Shown here: piece after piece, positions 1 through 9,557 of the stretch
Layout of the letters: each line of letters opens with the position of its first letter
Position numbering within the stretch: position 1 is the stretch's first letter
Assembly (NCBI GenBank): GCA_001515955.1
Contig: LOES01000075.1
Coordinates: forward strand, 1 to 12,572
Length of the DNA stretch: 12,572 nucleotides
DNA from: Clostridia bacterium BRH_c25
GTDB lineage: Bacteria > Bacillota_A > Clostridia > Lutisporales > Lutisporaceae
Direction of reading: 5' to 3'
Made by a program: the position numbers and the translations under genes
Notes under the pieces: generated by a model
The model's input: only the letters and a program-made list of their open reading frames with translations
Database searches by the model: none
Told to the model about the DNA's origin: nothing

Positions 1-240
1 GAGCAGAGGACTGTTGAAGCAAGTGCCGGAGGTGGTGCTGTAACAGTAGTAGCATCAGGAAAGAAAGAAATAATATCGATAGCTATAAAACCGGAAGTAA
101 TTGATCCGGATGACGCAGAAATGCTTCAGGATCTTATTACTGCTGCTGTAAATGAAGCCATTAGGCAGGCAGACGAAATGTTAAGCAAGGAAATGAGCAA
201 GATAACTGGAGGACTTAATTTACCCGGAGGTTTATTCTAA
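1..240 (+). CDS. ybaB: YbaB/EbfC family nucleoid-associated protein (3' part)
   Basis: An open frame enters from the left edge and ends at TAA 238-240, giving the last 79 residues of a protein normally a little over 100 long. The visible part has the family's [14 protein letters not shown] glycine-rich strand near its start, then [18 protein letters not shown], a helix rich in Ala/Glu ([10 protein letters not shown]) and a Gly/Leu/Pro-rich tail ([10 protein letters not shown]). These features are typical of YbaB/EbfC proteins, small dimeric DNA-binding proteins that coat the nucleoid. The stop codon abuts the recR start codon, and the recR ribosome binding site lies inside this gene, so the two are surely co-transcribed. 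This is the usual ybaB-recR pairing, with dnaX expected upstream outside the window. The start codon and N-terminus are missing only because the window begins here. Confidence 0.9.
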   Translation, partial: EQRTVEASAGGGAVTVVASGKKEIISIAIKPEVIDPDDAEMLQDLITAAVNEAIRQADEMLSKEMSKITGGLNLPGGLF

Positions 241-840
241 ATGAGCTTCTATGCAGCGCCTATAGCTAAACTTATTGATGAGCTTTCAAAGTTGCCCGGA
301 GTGGGTAATAAGACAGCACAAAGGCTGGCCTTCTATATACTGAATATGTCTATGGAAGATGTAGAGCAGCTGTCAGGCTCCATAACAAACGCAAAGAAAA
401 ATATTAAGCAGTGCAAGGTCTGCTGCAATATTACAGATACAGATATCTGTAATATTTGTTCCAATGCCAAGAGAGACGGCGGTATGATTTGCGTAGTTCA
501 AGACCCCAAGGATGTAGTGGCAATGGAGAAAACAAGGGAGTTCAAGGGATTATATCATGTACTGAACGGAGCTATATCTCCTATGGAAGGGATAGGTCCG
601 GAGGAAATCAGAATAAAGGAGCTTCTTAGAAGAGTAGCTGATAATGAAATAAAGGAAATTATTCTTGCTACCAATCCAAATATAGAGGGAGAAGCCACTG
701 CTATGTATATTTCGCGGCTTTTGAAGCCTGTTGGAATCAAGGTTACCAGAATAGCCCACGGTGTACCCGTAGGGGGAGATCTGGAATATGCTGATGAGGT
801 TACACTTATGAAGGCTCTTGAGGGCAGAAGAGAAATCTAG
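241..840 (+). CDS. recR: Recombination mediator protein RecR
   Basis: This is a full-length 199-residue RecR, the usual size for the family. An N-terminal helix-hairpin-helix holds [17 protein letters not shown] (about residues 15-31). A four-cysteine zinc finger follows (C58, C61, C70, C73). A Toprim domain starts near residue 80 ([13 protein letters not shown]) and includes the [15 protein letters not shown] stretch and the [14 protein letters not shown] motif. A C-terminal segment ([20 protein letters not shown]) closes it. RecR works with RecO and RecF to load RecA onto gapped single-stranded DNA. The ATG at 241 directly follows the ybaB stop; GGAGGT at 226-231 sits 9 nt upstream, which fixes the start. 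All motifs look intact. No terminator separates it from the next gene. Confidence 0.97.
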   Translation: MSFYAAPIAKLIDELSKLPGVGNKTAQRLAFYILNMSMEDVEQLSGSITNAKKNIKQCKVCCNITDTDICNICSNAKRDGGMICVVQDPKDVVAMEKTREFKGLYHVLNGAISPMEGIGPEEIRIKELLRRVADNEIKEIILATNPNIEGEATAMYISRLLKPVGIKVTRIAHGVPVGGDLEYADEVTLMKALEGRREI

Positions 841-884
841 TAAAAAGTAAATCTTTTCATAAAAATGAATTACACCTCAGTATA

Positions 885-919
885 TTATTGCTAATTAATG
901 GATAAATTAGTAACAATAA
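885..919 (+). other. Imperfect hairpin just upstream of the yaaL-like ribosome binding site
   Basis: CTAATT (891-896) pairs with AATTAG (905-910) across an 8-nt loop. After a 3-nt bulge (911-913), TTATTG (885-890) pairs with CAATAA (914-919). The structure ends two bases before the GGAGGTG of the next gene, so it could influence translation start or protect a processed mRNA end. It is entirely A/T rich with weak pairing, and no T-run follows it, so it is not a terminator. The function is an inference. Confidence 0.3.
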
Positions 920-932
920 CGGAGGTGTTTTT

Positions 933-1223
933 ATGTCCACAAATCTAGCTGAAAGAAAAGCTAAAAAGCAGAAACAGTTAAATGAAGTAATAGGCTATAT
1001 GCTGGGTAATCTTCAGGGGACACCGGTAAAGGACGAAAATCAGGAGTTCATAAACACGATTTGCAAAGCAAAGCAGGAAATGTATGATGCCCAGTCTTAT
1101 TTTGACAATGTCACAGCCCCTGAGCTTGTGGATCATGCAATATATAAAATGGAGGCTGCCAGATCTCAATACACCTATCTCTTGAAGCTTGCAAAGGATA
1201 AGGGACTGAGTGTAAAAATATAA
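933..1223 (+). CDS. yaaL: YaaL-like protein, DUF2508 family
   Basis: This is a 96-residue soluble, strongly charged protein predicted to be mostly helical, with no membrane segment or signal peptide. The N-terminus is lysine/glutamine rich (AERKAKKQKQLNEV). Two longer helices follow (about residues 36-60 and 66-90), with a conserved-looking MEAARSQYTYLLKLAK stretch near the end. I assign it to the YaaL/DUF2508 group mainly from its size, composition and position between recR and bofA, where B. subtilis yaaL lies. The family has no established biochemical function. The ATG at 933 has GGAGGTG at 921-927, giving a normal 5-nt spacing. It is separated from recR by 92 nt without a terminator, so it probably lies in the same transcript. 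The gene symbol rests on synteny more than on motif. Confidence 0.72.
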   Translation: MSTNLAERKAKKQKQLNEVIGYMLGNLQGTPVKDENQEFINTICKAKQEMYDAQSYFDNVTAPELVDHAIYKMEAARSQYTYLLKLAKDKGLSVKI

Positions 1224-1318
1224 TAAGTATCAGCGGTATATGTGAATCCTGAAATTAGTATTTGTACAAAAGCTGTAATAAAAAGTGAAAACATTAATAT
1301 AAATAAACATATAATACA

Positions 1319-1368
1319 TTTCGCGAAAAACGTTTTACATTCTTAATTCCAATTTCGCGTAAATGTTT
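1319..1368. repeat. Pair of TTTCGCG direct repeats upstream of bofA
   Basis: TTTCGCGAAAAACGTTT at 1319-1335 is nearly repeated as TTTCGCGTAAATGTTT at 1353-1368. The two copies start 34 bp apart, about three helical turns. The first contains the perfect palindrome TTCGCGAA (1320-1327). GC-rich CGCG cores stand out in a roughly 75% A/T spacer. Two phased copies about 85-130 bp before the bofA start suggest a regulator binding site, but no family is recognised. Confidence 0.4.
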
Positions 1369-1451
1369 CATTAGTGTTATTGAATTCGCACTATACTCAA
1401 TAGGAATGCTGACCTGCGTTCAATATATTACTTGTTAAAGGGGGATTTATA

Positions 1452-1721
1452 GTGCCGCAGATAGATGTATTTTCAATTCTGGCAATCTTTCTTGCCATAG
1501 GTGCTGTCTATATAGTAGGGGTATTGCTGGTGCTTCCAATCAAAATAATTGTTAAGCTTGTGATAAACGGTGTTGTAGGCGCTGTCGCACTTTTTGTAAT
1601 CAATATTTTTGGTGGGCTCATAGGCCTTACTATAGGAATAAATCCAATTACTGCACTGATTGCCGGCTTTCTAGGCATTCCAGGAATAGTACTGCTCATA
1701 TTCCTGCAATATATTTTGTAA
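1452..1721 (+). CDS. bofA: Pro-sigma-K processing inhibitor BofA family protein
   Basis: This is an 89-residue, very hydrophobic protein, close to the 87 residues of B. subtilis BofA. Three hydrophobic segments are visible (about residues 8-29, 33-58 and 65-89). Between the last two lies the family-typical INPITALIAGFLGIPG motif. In Bacillus, BofA sits in the outer forespore membrane with SpoIVFA and holds the SpoIVFB protease inactive until the forespore signals, delaying sigma-K maturation. Many clostridia keep a BofA homologue even where the SpoIVFB pathway differs, so the exact role here is uncertain. The start is GTG at 1452, preceded by GGGGGA at 1440-1445, 6 nt away. The 228-nt gap to the yaaL-like gene contains the TTTCGCG repeats but no clear sigma-A promoter. 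A terminator follows about 78 nt downstream. Confidence 0.88.
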   Translation: MPQIDVFSILAIFLAIGAVYIVGVLLVLPIKIIVKLVINGVVGAVALFVINIFGGLIGLTIGINPITALIAGFLGIPGIVLLIFLQYIL

Positions 1722-1798
1722 ATAGTGGGATAGAATAATTCTCTTTATGCATAATTTCAAATTTGATCTTATAATTATTAGATTGACTAGAAAATAAC

Positions 1799-1850
1799 TA
1801 ACTACTTCCATCCATTGGGAGACATGGATGGAAGTAGTTATTCTTTTTTA
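1799..1850 (+). terminator. Strong Rho-independent terminator ending the recR-bofA unit
   Basis: A perfect 17-bp stem is formed by TAACTACTTCCATCCAT (1799-1815) and its complement (1824-1840) around an 8-nt loop. It is followed by a T-rich tract (TTCTTTTTTA, 1841-1850). It lies between bofA and the oxidoreductase promoter and insulates the two units. The 77 nt between the bofA stop and the stem hold nothing else I recognise. Confidence 0.93.
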
Positions 1851-1869
1851 ATAATAACGGGCTTTTAGT

Positions 1870-1898
1870 TTGACAATGCAATTAATGTTTACTATACT
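1870..1898 (+). promoter_or_regulatory. Sigma-A promoter of the pyruvate:ferredoxin oxidoreductase gene
   Basis: A perfect -35 TTGACA (1870-1875) is separated by exactly 17 bp from TATACT (1893-1898), one mismatch from the -10 consensus. Transcription should begin near 1905, giving a leader of about 53 nt before the ATG at 1958. A near-consensus promoter fits high constitutive expression of a central fermentation enzyme. TTGTTAA at 1911-1917, just downstream, matches only one half of a Rex-type operator. Confidence 0.88.
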
Positions 1899-1930
1899 AA
1901 AGGTGGTAGTTTGTTAAAATATACCCATAA

Positions 1931-5485
<3,555 letters not shown>

Positions 5486-5492
5486 TAAATGC

Positions 5493-5530
5493 ACAAAAAC
5501 CGGTTGAGAAATCAACCGGTTTTTGTATTT
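5493..5530 (+). terminator. Rho-independent terminator after the NifJ-type gene
   Basis: A 15-bp stem is made by ACAAAAACCGGTTGA (5493-5507) and its complement (5512-5526), closed by a GAAA tetraloop of the stable GNRA type. The T-run is partly inside the right arm (5520-5524), followed by ATTT. It begins 7 nt after the stop codon and cleanly separates this unit from the tetR promoter. Confidence 0.92.
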
Positions 5531-5542
5531 GTACCCATACCA

Positions 5543-5571
5543 TTGACGGTGAAAGAAAAATGGAGTATTAT
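5543..5571 (+). promoter_or_regulatory. Sigma-A promoter of the tetR gene
   Basis: TTGACG (5543-5548) and TATTAT (5566-5571) each have one mismatch to consensus and are separated by exactly 17 bp. Transcription should start at about 5578, inside the palindrome at 5573-5590, so a protein bound there would block initiation. With no terminator between tetR and the downstream por genes, this may also drive the por operon. Confidence 0.8.
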
Positions 5572-5572
5572 T

Positions 5573-5590
5573 TAACTAACCAGTTAGTTA
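5573..5590. promoter_or_regulatory. Perfect palindromic operator at the tetR promoter
   Basis: TAACTAACCAGTTAGTTA is an inverted repeat with two perfect 8-bp arms and a 2-bp centre (CA). It starts one base after the -10 element and covers the expected transcription start, ending just before the ribosome binding site (GGAGG 5592-5596). TetR dimers typically bind such sites, so negative autoregulation is the natural reading. I found no second full copy in the window, including upstream of the NifJ-type gene and the por genes. Confidence 0.78.
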
Positions 5591-5603
5591 TGGAGGAAAA
5601 TAT

Positions 5604-6242
5604 ATGAAAAAGAGAGATTCGGCTGAAACCAGAGAAAAAATATTGAGGACTGCAGAACTTGTATTTGCAGAAAGAGGCTTCGACGGTGCCAGGGTTGACG
5701 ACATTGCAAAAAGAGCCGGTGTCAATAAAGCACTTATTTACTATTATTTTGAGAGTAAGGATGAGATACTGAATGAACTATTCGAAACGCTGATGGAAGA
5801 CGGTGGACAGGTACAGAGTGAATCTCTGACTTCCATTCCCGATTTGAGTCAGAAGGATATGTACAGACAGTTCTTTGAAAAAAGCCTTGAATTCGCTTTG
5901 AAACACCGGAGTCTAATAAAAATAGCTCTTATTGAATCTATGAAAGCCAATTCAAAGCATTCAAATCTGTTGAAAAGGTGTGCAGCGATCATAGACACTG
6001 AAGTGGAGTATATTGGGAAGGTATATGAAGACAAAGGCCTTGATTTTCCATATACAAAAAAAGATTTTGTGTCTATGGAGTTTTTTATGGGAGTCATGCC
6101 CATTTTCAACTATGCCGTATATTTTGACAAGCTCATGGAAATGTATGAAATGAGTGAAGAAGAATTAAAAGAGCAGTTCATTGAAGCATTTAGAACGACC
6201 CATGTATTGAACCACCAGAATAAGTATTGGGAAAAGCAGTGA
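5604..6242 (+). CDS. TetR/AcrR-family transcriptional regulator
   Basis: This is a 212-residue protein, normal for TetR repressors. The N-terminal DNA-binding domain runs from about residue 9 to 56: TREKILRTAELVFAERGF forms the first helix region, and VDDIAKRAGVNKALIYYYF (about 31-49) is the helix-turn-helix with the usual recognition-helix YYYF end, followed by SKDEIL. The remaining helical part is the ligand-binding and dimerisation region; it is not similar enough to any group I know to name an inducer. The ATG at 5604 has GGAGG at 5592-5596, 7 nt upstream. A perfect palindrome overlaps its own transcription start. The por gene cluster begins about 80 nt downstream with no terminator between, so I infer joint transcription and local control of the por genes. 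That link is contextual, not proven. Confidence 0.92.
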   Translation: MKKRDSAETREKILRTAELVFAERGFDGARVDDIAKRAGVNKALIYYYFESKDEILNELFETLMEDGGQVQSESLTSIPDLSQKDMYRQFFEKSLEFALKHRSLIKIALIESMKANSKHSNLLKRCAAIIDTEVEYIGKVYEDKGLDFPYTKKDFVSMEFFMGVMPIFNYAVYFDKLMEMYEMSEEELKEQFIEAFRTTHVLNHQNKYWEKQ

Positions 6243-6324
6243 TCTGAATCATGTAATAAAAGCATTATAAATAGTACACAATACTCAAGAATAGACAAAT
6301 AAAAAATTGAAGGGAGGAACAGTT

Positions 6325-6903
6325 TTGGGCAGGCTAGTAGAAATACGTTGGCACGGACGCGGTGGTCAAGGAGCAAAAACAGCTTCACTTCTTTTAGCTG
6401 ATGCAGCCTTTAGTACCGGGAAGTATATTCAGGGTTTTCCTGAGTATGGCCCTGAGAGAATGGGTGCACCTATCACAGCTTACAACAGAATAAGTGATGA
6501 AAGGATAACCATCCATTCAAACATTTATGAGCCGGATTATGTGGTAGTAGTTGATGAAACGCTGATTTCCGCTATAGATGTGACCGCGGGACTTAAGGAG
6601 ACGGGGGCAATTATAATCAACACTGAGAAGACACCTGATGAGGTTAGAAAGTATCTTAAAGACTATAAGGGAAAGGTTTGTACTATAAATGCCAGAAAAA
6701 TCTCAGAAGAGACCATAGGCAAGAACTTCCCAAATACCCCCATGCTGGGTGCAGTTGTAAAAGTTGGTGGGATTATGGAGCCTCAAAAATTTCTTGAGGA
6801 CATGAAGGATTCCTTTGCACATAAGTTCAAAACAAAGCCGGAGGTAATAGAGGGAAATATGAAGGCTATTGAGCGTGCGATGCAGGAGGTGCAGGGACTA
6901 TGA
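6325..6903 (+). CDS. porG: 2-oxoacid:ferredoxin oxidoreductase, gamma subunit
   Basis: This is the gamma subunit of a four-subunit pyruvate (or related 2-oxoacid):ferredoxin oxidoreductase, the part thought to help bind CoA and join the alpha and beta chains. The 192-residue protein opens with EIRWHGRGGQGAKTAS (G11-R12-G13-G14-Q15-G16), the family hallmark. FPEYGPERMGAPI and NTPMLGAVVK follow, all as in gamma/KorC/PorG domains. I start it at TTG 6325 because GGGAGG (6312-6317) lies 7 nt before it; an upstream in-frame TTG at 6307 would leave the ribosome binding site inside the coding region. It overlaps the next gene by 4 nt (ATGA, 6900-6903), indicating translational coupling. The gap from tetR (6243-6324) shows no convincing promoter or terminator. 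Whether the substrate is pyruvate or a branched-chain oxoacid cannot be told from this subunit. Confidence 0.87.
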   Translation: MGRLVEIRWHGRGGQGAKTASLLLADAAFSTGKYIQGFPEYGPERMGAPITAYNRISDERITIHSNIYEPDYVVVVDETLISAIDVTAGLKETGAIIINTEKTPDEVRKYLKDYKGKVCTINARKISEETIGKNFPNTPMLGAVVKVGGIMEPQKFLEDMKDSFAHKFKTKPEVIEGNMKAIERAMQEVQGL

Positions 6904-7214
6904 GCAAAACAGCAAAAAAAATGACTCCTGAAACACCCTGGAAGGAAATAACTCCGGGAGGGGCCATATATGAAACAGGGAATGCAGAGGGCTACAAGAC
7001 CGGTGACTGGAGATCCATGCGCCCTGTATGGATTGAGGAAAAGTGCACTCAGTGTATGTTATGTCCACCGACTTGCCCTGACACAGCTATTCCTGTAAAG
7101 GACAGCAAAAGGCTGGACTTTGATTATGATCACTGCAAAGGCTGTGGAGTATGTGTAAAAGCATGCCCTTTCAAGGCGATAGATTTTATTAAAGAAGAAG
7201 ACAAGGAAGAATAG
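6900..7214 (+). CDS. porD: 2-oxoacid:ferredoxin oxidoreductase, delta (ferredoxin-like) subunit
   Basis: This 104-residue electron-transfer subunit carries two 4Fe-4S clusters, passing electrons from the TPP site to free ferredoxin. The first motif has C49, C52, C55 and C59 followed by Pro; the second has C79, C82, C85 and C89 followed by Pro. The N-terminal WKEITPGGAI and YKTGDWRSMRPV segments are typical of PorD proteins such as that of Thermotoga, and distinguish it from a free ferredoxin. Its ATG overlaps the porG stop by 4 nt; AGGAGGT at 6884-6890 is 9 nt upstream. The TAG stop at 7212-7214 is itself part of the ribosome binding site of the next gene. In the NifJ-type enzyme encoded upstream, the equivalent two-cluster domain is fused into the single chain (residues 689-755). 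Confidence 0.92.
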   Translation: MSKTAKKMTPETPWKEITPGGAIYETGNAEGYKTGDWRSMRPVWIEEKCTQCMLCPPTCPDTAIPVKDSKRLDFDYDHCKGCGVCVKACPFKAIDFIKEEDKEE

Positions 7215-7229
7215 GAGGTATAAGCGCAC

Positions 7230-8411
7230 ATGTCAATAAGGGAAAGATTATCCGGAAATGAAGCGGTAGCAGTTGCAATGAGGCAGATAAACCCTGATGT
7301 AGTCGCTGCATTTCCTATTACTCCATCAACGGAGATACCACAATATTTCTCACAATTCGTATCTAATGGACAGGTACAGACAGAGTTTGTAGCAGTAGAG
7401 TCAGAGCACAGTGCAATGTCTGCGTGCGTTGGAGCACAGGCAGCAGGAGGAAGGACAATGACAGCAACCTCCGCTAACGGCTTGGCTTTGATGTGGGAGA
7501 TTCTATATATAGCAGCAGCCATGAAATTGCCAATAACGATGTCCTGTGTAAACAGAGCGCTATCAGGACCCTTGAATATCCATAATGACCACAGTGATTC
7601 AATGGGAGCCAGAGATTCAGGTTGGATTCAGCTATATAGTGAATCAAATCAGGAGGCTTACGATAACCTGATACAGGCAGTAAGAATAGGAGAGCATCAG
7701 GATGTAATGCTTCCGGTAATGGTATGTCAGGATGGTTTTATCACAAGCCATGCTGTAGAAAACCTGGAGCTTCTGGAGGATGATAAAGTCAAGGCATTTA
7801 TTGGAGAATACAAGCCGGAGCATTATCTGCTCAACTCAGCAGAGCAAATCGCTATGGGTCCTCTTGATCTACCGGCGCATTGCTTTGAGCATAAGCGTGA
7901 ACAGGCCCAGGGAATGATAAATGCAAGGAAGGTTATACTTGAAGTAGCCAAAGAATTTGAAAAGCTTTCCGGAAGAAAATACAGTTTCTTTGAAGAATAT
8001 AAGCTTGATGATGCAGAAGTAGCAGTAGTCATAATAAACTCAACAGCCGGAACAGCGAAAACAGTAGTGGATAGCCTGAGGGAAAAAGGAATTAAAGCAG
8101 GACTTCTAAAAATCAGGGTGTTCAGGCCATTTCCGGAAGAAGAAATTGCAGGGGCTTTGAAAAAAGTGAAGGCACTTGCAGTTATGGATAAAGCGGAAGG
8201 TTTTTCAGCAGTGGGTGGACCTCTGGGAGCCGAGATAAAATCTGCACTCTATGGTAGAGCAGAGGGAGTCAAGGTTGTAAATTATATATATGGCTTGGGA
8301 GGCAGGGATGTAAGAGCTGATGATATTGAGAAGGTTTACAATGACCTGCTGGAAATACAAAAAACCGGCCAGGTTAGAGAAACATACAGATATGTAGGAG
8401 TTAGAGAATAG
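7230..8411 (+). CDS. porA: 2-oxoacid:ferredoxin oxidoreductase, alpha subunit
   Basis: This 393-residue alpha subunit contains the pyrimidine-binding half of the TPP site and the substrate-contacting residues. AFPITPSTEI (T31), VESEHSA (E59) and VNRALSGP (R109) correspond by motif to T31, E64 and R114 of the single-chain enzyme. NIHNDHSDSMGARDSGW and LPVMVCQDGFITSH are characteristic of PorA/VorA chains. A C-terminal transketolase-like domain (about residues 265-375; LLKIRVFRPFPEEEI) follows. AGGAGGT (7213-7219) lies 10 nt before the ATG and overlaps the porD stop. The gene order gamma-delta-alpha-beta equals the porGDAB order of Thermotoga maritima. Pyruvate is the likeliest substrate, but 2-oxoisovalerate (VOR) enzymes look very similar. 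Confidence 0.9.
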   Translation: MSIRERLSGNEAVAVAMRQINPDVVAAFPITPSTEIPQYFSQFVSNGQVQTEFVAVESEHSAMSACVGAQAAGGRTMTATSANGLALMWEILYIAAAMKLPITMSCVNRALSGPLNIHNDHSDSMGARDSGWIQLYSESNQEAYDNLIQAVRIGEHQDVMLPVMVCQDGFITSHAVENLELLEDDKVKAFIGEYKPEHYLLNSAEQIAMGPLDLPAHCFEHKREQAQGMINARKVILEVAKEFEKLSGRKYSFFEEYKLDDAEVAVVIINSTAGTAKTVVDSLREKGIKAGLLKIRVFRPFPEEEIAGALKKVKALAVMDKAEGFSAVGGPLGAEIKSALYGRAEGVKVVNYIYGLGGRDVRADDIEKVYNDLLEIQKTGQVRETYRYVGVRE

Positions 8412-8427
8412 GAGGTGAGCGAATCTA

Positions 8428-9366
8428 ATGGCATATAATCTAAAGCAGGTAATGAACAAACCGGAGAGGCTGACCGGAGGACATAGAATGTGCGCAGGCT
8501 GCGGAGCACCCCCAGTGGTAAGAACAATATTAAGAGCACTGGAGCCAGGGCATCATGCGGTATGTGGTGCAGCTACAGGGTGTCTGGAGGTGTCAACCTT
8601 CCTATATCCATATACAGCCTGGAAGGATTCCTTTATACACAATGCCTTTGAGAATGTCGGGGCTACTATAAGCGGCGCGGAGGCTGCCTATAATGCTATG
8701 AAAAGGAAGGGCCGGTTGGACGATACATATAAATTCATAGCCTTCGGAGGAGACGGCGGAACTTATGATATAGGTCTGCAGTCACTTTCCGGGGCAATGG
8801 AGAGAGGCCATGACATGGTATACGTGTGTTATGACAATGAAGCTTATATGAACACGGGGATTCAAAGGTCCTCAGGAACACCTAAATATGCAGATACGAC
8901 CACAAGCCCACAGGGAACTGTTATACCGGGGAAACAGCAGTTTAAGAAGGACTTGACGGCAGTAATCATTGCCCATAATATACCCTACGTCGCACAGTCC
9001 ACATTGACCTCAAACTTTAAAGACCTTTATGAGAAAGCGGAAAAAGCCATATATACCAAAGGGCCGGCATTTATGAACGTACTTGCTCCCTGTCCAAGAG
9101 GTTGGAGGTACAATACTCCTGATCTTATGGAAATATTAAAGCTGGCTACAGACACATGCATATGGCCTTTGTATGAGGTTGAGAATGGAGTATGGAAGCT
9201 CAACTATAAACCGAAGAAGAAGCTTCCTGTCATTGAATATCTGAAACCGCAAGGTAGATTCAAACATTTATTTACCGATGAGAATAAACATCTTATTGAT
9301 GATATTCAAGAAAATATCGACAAAAGATGGGAAGAATTATTGAAAAAATGCGGAGAAAGTTCTTAA
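8428..9366 (+). CDS. porB: 2-oxoacid:ferredoxin oxidoreductase, beta subunit
   Basis: This 312-residue beta subunit binds the TPP diphosphate and a 4Fe-4S cluster next to it. The four cluster cysteines are visible: C22 and C25 (MCAGCG), C52 (AATGC) and C222 (LAPCPRGW). The TPP/Mg motif is GGDGGTYDIG (107-116) with DNEAYMNTGIQRS (136-148), where the Met-Asn-Thr-Gly-Ile-Gln form is typical of separate PorB chains; the single-chain enzyme has SNTGGQ at this place. AGGAGGTGA (8410-8418), overlapping the porA stop, is 9 nt before the ATG. The C-terminal tail after residue 245 is charged and family-typical. The stop lies inside the left arm of the terminator, so this is the last gene of the operon. 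All residues needed for activity appear present. Confidence 0.92.
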   Translation: MAYNLKQVMNKPERLTGGHRMCAGCGAPPVVRTILRALEPGHHAVCGAATGCLEVSTFLYPYTAWKDSFIHNAFENVGATISGAEAAYNAMKRKGRLDDTYKFIAFGGDGGTYDIGLQSLSGAMERGHDMVYVCYDNEAYMNTGIQRSSGTPKYADTTTSPQGTVIPGKQQFKKDLTAVIIAHNIPYVAQSTLTSNFKDLYEKAEKAIYTKGPAFMNVLAPCPRGWRYNTPDLMEILKLATDTCIWPLYEVENGVWKLNYKPKKKLPVIEYLKPQGRFKHLFTDENKHLIDDIQENIDKRWEELLKKCGESS

Positions 9367-9389
9367 AAACGTGCGAGAGCACGTTTTTT
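9365..9389 (+). terminator. Rho-independent terminator of the por operon
   Basis: AAAAACGTGC (9365-9374) pairs perfectly with GCACGTTTTT (9379-9388) around a GAGA (GNRA) tetraloop, and the T-run extends to 9389. The left arm begins within the porB stop codon (TAA 9364-9366). It ends the tetR/por transcript before the chemoreceptor gene. Confidence 0.92.
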
Positions 9390-9438
9390 CATTGAGTAGA
9401 CAGTTGCGCAATACATAGAGCTTTTCATATATAAATAG

Positions 9439-9467
9439 TCGAAATATTAGGGACAAAGTGTTATAAT
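9439..9467 (+). promoter_or_regulatory. Probable sigma-A promoter of the chemoreceptor gene
   Basis: A perfect -10 TATAAT (9462-9467) is preceded by 17 bp and TCGAAA (9439-9444), which matches 4 of 6 bases of the -35 consensus. Transcription would start near 9474, giving a leader of about 85 nt. I looked for a flagellar sigma-D promoter (TAAA then GCCGATAA) and saw only GTCGAAAT at 9438-9445, without a properly spaced TAAA, so I prefer sigma-A. Confidence 0.6.
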
Positions 9468-9557
9468 GTAAAATATAAGTTTTTATGTATATATTCATTC
9501 GACATAATAATCATGCAAAAACGGAAAGAATATGAGCAGGAAACAGGGAGGGATTAT

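Noticed and set aside
1795..1802. TAACTAAC identical to one arm of the TetR operator
   Set aside because: It is only a half-site and overlaps the left arm of a terminator. One 8-bp match is expected by chance in A/T-rich DNA of this length.
1911..1928. Possible Rex (NADH-sensing) operator before the NifJ-type gene
   Set aside because: TTGTTAA matches one half of the known TTGTTAAnnnnTTAACAA site, but the second half (TACCCAT) matches poorly. The same TTGTTAA also occurs at 1432-1438 before bofA, so it is not specific.
9404..9411. TTGCGCAA palindrome between the por terminator and the chemoreceptor promoter
   Set aside because: A single 8-bp palindrome with no second copy or clear relation to the promoter is not enough for an operator call.
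9513..9557. N-terminal extension of the chemoreceptor from ATG 9513
   Set aside because: There is no ribosome binding site before 9513, and a strong one (GGGAGGG) precedes ATG 9558. The extension would put 15 charged residues before the first membrane segment.
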